This document shows positions 60,111 to 64,000 of a DNA stretch of 64,000 bases, one piece after another. The stretch covers positions 1-64,000 of the forward strand of contig DAMALH010000016.1 in assembly GCA_032000125.1 (NCBI GenBank), in the 5' to 3' direction. Source of the stretch: Dryocola sp032000125. Its GTDB lineage: Bacteria; Pseudomonadota; Gammaproteobacteria; Enterobacterales; Enterobacteriaceae. The notes beneath the pieces are model-generated. The model saw only the letters and a program-made list of their open reading frames with translations. It was not told where the DNA came from and did not search any database. How positions within the stretch are numbered: the stretch's first letter is position 1; each line of letters begins with the position of its first letter. The position numbers and the translations under genes were made by a program.

Positions 60111-60383
60111 AACTGGTCCTTTTTATTTTCAGTAATTTTTTTTGCCTGCGTAGTATGAAACTGTGACGGGGGTTACACAATTCCAAATCCTCCTAAAGTC
60201 CCGCTAAACAGTCCCTTCAGCACATTTTGTGATTTGCAAAACCACGGCGTTATTCCTTTACGGAACTAGTCATTCCAATTCGTAATTTCATAAGAAATAT
60301 ACCCGCGACTTATAGTCCCTTTTAATTTCATTTAAACGGCCGGATCAGATCCGCCGTGATACTCGCAGCTTTAAGGGAAGGTT
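60111..60383 (+). promoter_or_regulatory. iap-cysD intergenic region with cysDNC promoter
   Basis: 273 bp, no gene and no repeat array. A likely cysD -10 is TATAGT (60311-60316) with a poor -35, as expected for a CysB-dependent promoter. The AT-rich TTTCATAAGAAATATAC stretch just upstream would be the CysB site by position. Confidence 0.55.
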
Positions 60384-61292
60384 ATGGACCAAAAACGACT
60401 CACTCACCTGCGGCAACTGGAGGCTGAAAGCATCCATATTATCCGCGAGGTTGCAGCCGAATTTTCCAATCCGGTGATGATGTACTCGATCGGCAAAGAT
60501 TCCTCGGTGATGTTGCATTTGGCTCGTAAGGCCTTCTATCCGGGCACGCTGCCGTTCCCGCTGCTGCATGTGGATACCGGCTGGAAATTCCGTGAAATGT
60601 ACGAATTCCGCGACCGCACCGCAAAAAACTACGGTTTCGAACTGCTGGTGCATAAAAACCCGGAAGGCGTGGCGATGGGCATTAACCCGTTTGTCCACGG
60701 CAGCGCTAAACACACGGACATCATGAAAACCGAAGGGCTGAAACAGGCGCTCAGCAAATACGGTTTTGATGCGGCTTTCGGCGGCGCGCGCCGTGATGAA
60801 GAGAAATCTCGCGCCAAGGAGCGAATTTATTCGTTCCGCGACCGCTTCCACCGCTGGGACCCGAAAAACCAGCGTCCTGAGCTGTGGCACAACTATAACG
60901 GCCAGATTAACAAAGGCGAAAGCATTCGCGTGTTCCCGCTCTCCAACTGGACCGAGCTGGATATCTGGCAGTACATCTACCTGGAAAACATCGAGATTGT
61001 TCCTCTGTACCTTGCAGCACCGCGCCCGGTGCTGGAGCGCGACGGCATGCTGCTGATGGTGGATGACGACCGCATTGACGTGCAGCCGGGCGAAGTTATC
61101 GCCCAGAAAATGGTACGTTTCCGCACGCTGGGCTGCTGGCCGTTGACCGGCGCCGTTGAATCCCAGGCGCAAACGCTGCCGGAAATCATCGAAGAGATGC
61201 TGATTTCCACCACCAGCGAGCGTCAGGGACGAGCAATCGACCGCGATCAGGCCGGGTCGATGGAACTGAAAAAGCGTCAAGGGTACTTCTGA
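60384..61292 (+). CDS. cysD: sulfate adenylyltransferase subunit 2
   Basis: Small catalytic subunit of ATP sulfurylase, forming APS from sulfate and ATP. 302 residues. PP-loop-type Y-S-I-G-K-D-S-S near residue 36, R-R-D-E-E-K-S-R-A-K-E near 135. First gene of cysDNC; cysN begins 10 bp after its stop. Confidence 0.97.
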   Translation: MDQKRLTHLRQLEAESIHIIREVAAEFSNPVMMYSIGKDSSVMLHLARKAFYPGTLPFPLLHVDTGWKFREMYEFRDRTAKNYGFELLVHKNPEGVAMGINPFVHGSAKHTDIMKTEGLKQALSKYGFDAAFGGARRDEEKSRAKERIYSFRDRFHRWDPKNQRPELWHNYNGQINKGESIRVFPLSNWTELDIWQYIYLENIEIVPLYLAAPRPVLERDGMLLMVDDDRIDVQPGEVIAQKMVRFRTLGCWPLTGAVESQAQTLPEIIEEMLISTTSERQGRAIDRDQAGSMELKKRQGYF

Positions 61293-61302
61293 GGACCGCA
61301 TA

Positions 61303-62730
61303 ATGAATAACGCAATTGCACAACAAATCGCGGAGCAGGGCGGCGTCGAAGCTTATCTGCACGCTCAGCAACATAAAAGCCTGCTGCGCTTTCTGACCTG
61401 CGGCAGCGTCGATGACGGGAAAAGTACGCTCATTGGCCGCCTGCTTCACGACACGCGCCAGATTTATGAAGATCAGCTTTCTTCCCTGCATACCGACAGC
61501 AAGCGTCACGGCACCCAGGGCGAAAAGCTCGATTTGGCTTTGCTGGTGGACGGCCTGCAGGCCGAGCGCGAGCAGGGCATTACCATCGACGTGGCGTACC
61601 GTTATTTCTCCACCGAGAAGCGTAAATTTATTATTGCCGACACGCCGGGGCACGAGCAGTACACCCGCAATATGGCGACGGGCGCTTCAACCTGCGAACT
61701 GGCGATCCTGCTGATCGATGCGCGCAAGAGCGTGCTGGATCAGACTCGCCGTCACAGCTTTATTTCCACGCTGCTTGGCATCAAGCATCTGGTTGTGGCC
61801 GTTAACAAAATGGATCTCGTCGGCTTTGATGAAGAGCGGTTCGAGCAGATCAAACAGGACTATCTGACGTTTGCCGAGCAGCTGCCGTCGGATCTGGATA
61901 TTCGCTTTGTGCCGTTGTCCGCGCTTGAGGGCGATAACGTCGCGACGCAAAGCGCCAATATGGCCTGGTACACGGGGCCGACGCTGCTTGAGCTTCTGGA
62001 AACGGTGGAGGTGAAACGTCTGGTTGAACAGCAGCCGATGCGTTTCCCCGTGCAGTATGTTAACCGTCCAAATCTGGATTTCCGCGGTTACGCAGGCACG
62101 CTTGCCTCGGGGTCGATAAAAGTCGGACAGCGCATCAAAGTGTTACCGTCCGGCGTTGAATCCACCGTGGCGAGAATCGTAACCTTTGATGGTGATTTGC
62201 AACAAGCTGCTGCGGGAGAGGCGATCTCTTTAGTGCTGAAAGATGAAATCGACATCAGCCGCGGTGATTTACTGGTGGACGCAGGCGACGCGCACCCGGT
62301 GGTGCAGTCCGCGAAAGTTGACGTGGTGTGGATGGCAGAACAGCCGCTGGTACCGGGCCAAAGCTATGACATCAAAGTGGCCGGTAAGAAAACCCGCGCG
62401 CGCGTTGATAACATTCATCATCAGGTGGAGATTAACACCCTGACGCAGCGCGTAGTGGAAAGCCTGCCGCTAAACGGTATCGGCCTGGTTGATTTAACTT
62501 TCGATGAGCCACTGGTGCTGGATAAATACCAGCACAACCCGGTTACCGGCGGGCTGATTTTCATCGACCGCCTGACCAACGTCACCGTTGGCGCCGGCAT
62601 GGTGCGCGAACCGCAGGAGCAGGTTTATCAGGAGCCTTCGGCCTGGAGCGCCTTTGAACTGGAACTGAACGCGCTGGTGCGTCGCCACTTCCCGCACTGG
62701 GGCGCCCGTGATTTGCTGGGAGGCAAATAA
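61303..62730 (+). CDS. cysN: sulfate adenylyltransferase subunit 1 (GTPase)
   Basis: EF-Tu-like GTPase that drives APS formation by CysD. 475 residues. G1 motif G-S-V-D-D-G-K-S-T, G3 A-D-T-P-G-H-E-Q and G4 V-N-K-M-D-L. TAATG overlap with cysC. Confidence 0.97.
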   Translation: MNNAIAQQIAEQGGVEAYLHAQQHKSLLRFLTCGSVDDGKSTLIGRLLHDTRQIYEDQLSSLHTDSKRHGTQGEKLDLALLVDGLQAEREQGITIDVAYRYFSTEKRKFIIADTPGHEQYTRNMATGASTCELAILLIDARKSVLDQTRRHSFISTLLGIKHLVVAVNKMDLVGFDEERFEQIKQDYLTFAEQLPSDLDIRFVPLSALEGDNVATQSANMAWYTGPTLLELLETVEVKRLVEQQPMRFPVQYVNRPNLDFRGYAGTLASGSIKVGQRIKVLPSGVESTVARIVTFDGDLQQAAAGEAISLVLKDEIDISRGDLLVDAGDAHPVVQSAKVDVVWMAEQPLVPGQSYDIKVAGKKTRARVDNIHHQVEINTLTQRVVESLPLNGIGLVDLTFDEPLVLDKYQHNPVTGGLIFIDRLTNVTVGAGMVREPQEQVYQEPSAWSAFELELNALVRRHFPHWGARDLLGGK

Positions 62731-63335
62731 TGGCTGAGCACGACGAAAACGTCGTCTGGCATCCTCATCCCGTCACAAAACAGCAGCGTGAGCAGCTCCA
62801 TCAGCACCGCGGCGCGGTGCTGTGGTTCACCGGCCTGTCCGGCTCCGGTAAATCGACCGTCGCCGGCGCGCTTGAGGAAGCGCTACATAAGCTTGGTGTC
62901 AGCACCTATTTGCTCGATGGCGACAACGTGCGCCACGGGCTGTGCAGCGATTTGGGCTTTAGCGATGAAGATCGGAAAGAGAACATCCGTCGCGTGGGAG
63001 AAGTCGCCAGTCTGATGGTGGATGCAGGGCTGGTCGTGCTGACAGCTTTTATCTCCCCGCATCGTGCAGAGCGACAAATGGTACGCGAGCGAATCGGCGA
63101 GGGGCGCTTTATCGAAGTCTTCGTGGACACGCCCCTTGAGATTTGCGAAGCGCGCGATCCCAAAGGATTATACAAAAAAGCCCGCGCCGGCGAGTTGCGT
63201 AATTTTACCGGTATCGATTCGGTATATGAGTCGCCGCGCGAGCCAGAAATACACTTAGACGGCGAACAATTGGTAACAAATTTGATTGCGCAATTATTAG
63301 ACCTGCTGCGCCGTGACGATATTATCAAATCCTAA
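62730..63335 (+). CDS. cysC: adenylyl-sulfate kinase
   Basis: Phosphorylates APS to PAPS. 201 residues. P-loop G-L-S-G-S-G-K-S-T near residue 35, Y-L-L-D-G-D-N-V-R-H-G-L, and the phospho-serine position in F-I-S-P-H-R. Last gene of the operon; an imperfect GGGCGC/GCGCC inverted repeat follows at about 63345-63365. Confidence 0.97.
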   Translation: MAEHDENVVWHPHPVTKQQREQLHQHRGAVLWFTGLSGSGKSTVAGALEEALHKLGVSTYLLDGDNVRHGLCSDLGFSDEDRKENIRRVGEVASLMVDAGLVVLTAFISPHRAERQMVRERIGEGRFIEVFVDTPLEICEARDPKGLYKKARAGELRNFTGIDSVYESPREPEIHLDGEQLVTNLIAQLLDLLRRDDIIKS

Positions 63336-63388
63336 AGACAGTACCGGGCGCATAACCGCGCCTGGTCACTCAGGTCAACGGATTCGTT

Positions 63389-63712
63389 ATGCGCAACAGC
63401 TCGAACATAGTTATCACACAGGCTGAAACCAGCCCGTCAGTCGAAGATAGCGCCTGGTCTTTGCCGGGAGCGTTCATTGGCTTCTTGTCGTGGCTGCTGG
63501 CGCTGGGTATTCCTTTCCTGATGTACGGCCCTAATACGCTATTCTTCTTCCTTTATACTTGGCCATTCTTCCTTGCGCTGATGCCCGTTGCCGTGGTGGT
63601 GGGTATTGCGCTGCACTCGCTGGCGCGTGGGCGGCTGCATTATAGCTGTGTGGCAACCTTGCTGACCGTGGCGCTGATGTTCGGTGCTTTGTTTATGTGG
63701 CTTATGGGTTAA
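63389..63712 (+). CDS. ygbE: DUF3561 inner-membrane protein YgbE
   Basis: 107 residues, three hydrophobic segments (about 27-47, 51-73 and 86-106), short polar N-terminus. Function unknown. Same length and place, between cysC and ftsB, as in K-12. Confidence 0.92.
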   Translation: MRNSSNIVITQAETSPSVEDSAWSLPGAFIGFLSWLLALGIPFLMYGPNTLFFFLYTWPFFLALMPVAVVVGIALHSLARGRLHYSCVATLLTVALMFGALFMWLMG

Positions 63713-63892
63713 CCGGCCACCGCATGAAACCGGGTATATTTCTCGCTTCCGATTGAAGCTAAACCTCCCGCAGGCGCGCATATTGGCGCAATTTGTGATA
63801 AATTCTGCCGCAAATTCGACGACTCGCCAGGGCAGACGAGTGGAGTCCGACATAAAGTTGTGGGATGATTGTGCCGTTTTTCAGGGGGCTGG

Positions 63893-64000
63893 ATGGGTAA
63901 ACTAACGCTGCTATTGCTGGCCTTGTTGGTCTGGCTGCAGTATTCGCTGTGGTTTGGAAAAAACGGCGTGCATGATTACGCGCGTGTCAATGAAGACGTG
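63893..64000 (+). CDS. ftsB: cell division protein FtsB, N-terminal part (cut by window edge)
   Basis: The first 36 codons are visible: M-G-K-L-T-L-L-L-L-A-L-L-V-W-L-Q-Y-S-L-W-F-G-K-N-G-V-H-D-Y followed by the start of the coiled coil. This is the membrane segment and juxtamembrane part of the FtsQLB divisome protein. Preceded by GGGGGCTGG. The 180-bp gap after ygbE holds its promoter; nothing else seen there. Confidence 0.95.
   Translation, partial: MGKLTLLLLALLVWLQYSLWFGKNGVHDYARVNEDV

Noticed and set aside
60111..60383. Possible CRISPR array between iap and cysD, as in E. coli
   Set aside because: No regularly spaced repeats are present; the region is ordinary AT-rich promoter DNA.

Overview
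The window is a chromosomal segment of an Enterobacteriaceae bacterium. From left to right the backbone genes are metV-type tRNA, mltA, tcdA, csdEA, ygdI, gcvB, gcvA, ygdD, rlmM, xni, sdaBC, ppnN, queF, syd, csrB, yqcC, truC, yqcA, gudPXD, barA, rlmD, relA, mazG, pyrG, eno, queE, ygcE to ygcN, queD, cysJIH, iap, cysDNC, ygbE and ftsB. This is the order I remember from Escherichia coli K-12 (about 62-63 min), read in reverse. It is not E. coli: the fucose operon, mazEF, ygcG and the iap-side CRISPR array are missing, and Klebsiella/Enterobacter-like insertions replace some of them. I do not assign a genus.

Layout. 1-2.5 kb: a truncated initiator tRNA on the minus strand, mltA, a tandem repeat, tcdA. 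2.5-4.2 kb: csdE (cut by a 10-N assembly gap) and csdA. 4.3-8.2 kb: ygdI, GcvB sRNA, gcvA, ygdD-rlmM, xni. 8.4-11.8 kb: an aminotransferase-fold protein, kdgT and kduI, sitting where K-12 has the fuc genes; this is pectin/uronate catabolism. 12-15 kb: sdaB and sdaC for serine catabolism and uptake. 15.4-20.6 kb: ppnN, queF, syd, CsrB sRNA, yqcC-truC, yqcA. 20.9-26.2 kb: glucarate operon gudP-gudX-gudD with a garK-type glycerate kinase. 26.2-28.5 kb: a ramA/romA/ramR-type efflux-regulator locus with a clear operator. 28.5-39 kb: barA, rlmD, relA, mazG, pyrG, eno. 39-42.4 kb: RpiR regulator, PTS permease and NanE epimerase, probably for an N-acetylated amino sugar. 42.5-54.5 kb: queE and the poorly understood ygc cluster (kinase, two MFS transporters, dehydrogenase, FAD oxidase, ETF, ETF:quinone oxidoreductase, ferredoxin, GlpP-type antiterminator), then queD. 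54.8-64 kb: assimilatory sulfate reduction (cysJIH, cysDNC) around iap, ending in ygbE and a partial ftsB.

Genes that work together. BarA and CsrB with two UvrY-type boxes are two ends of the BarA-UvrY-Csr pathway. CsdA-CsdE-TcdA form the ct6A tRNA pathway. QueF, QueE and QueD belong to queuosine synthesis. The two cys operons encode most of sulfate-to-sulfide reduction.

The two most unusual signals are non-coding. First, four intergenic regions carry the same 120-146 bp element, each time placed between two copies of that locus's own terminator hairpin. The element's internal hairpins keep pairing through compensatory changes, the loop is conserved, and the ends are inverted. I do not recognise this family. 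Second, the divergent yqcE/ygcW promoters carry mirror-image CRP sites and mirror-image leader terminators, each with a mutually exclusive upstream hairpin. This is a transcription-antitermination switch for which the nearby GlpP-family protein YgcP is the obvious candidate factor.
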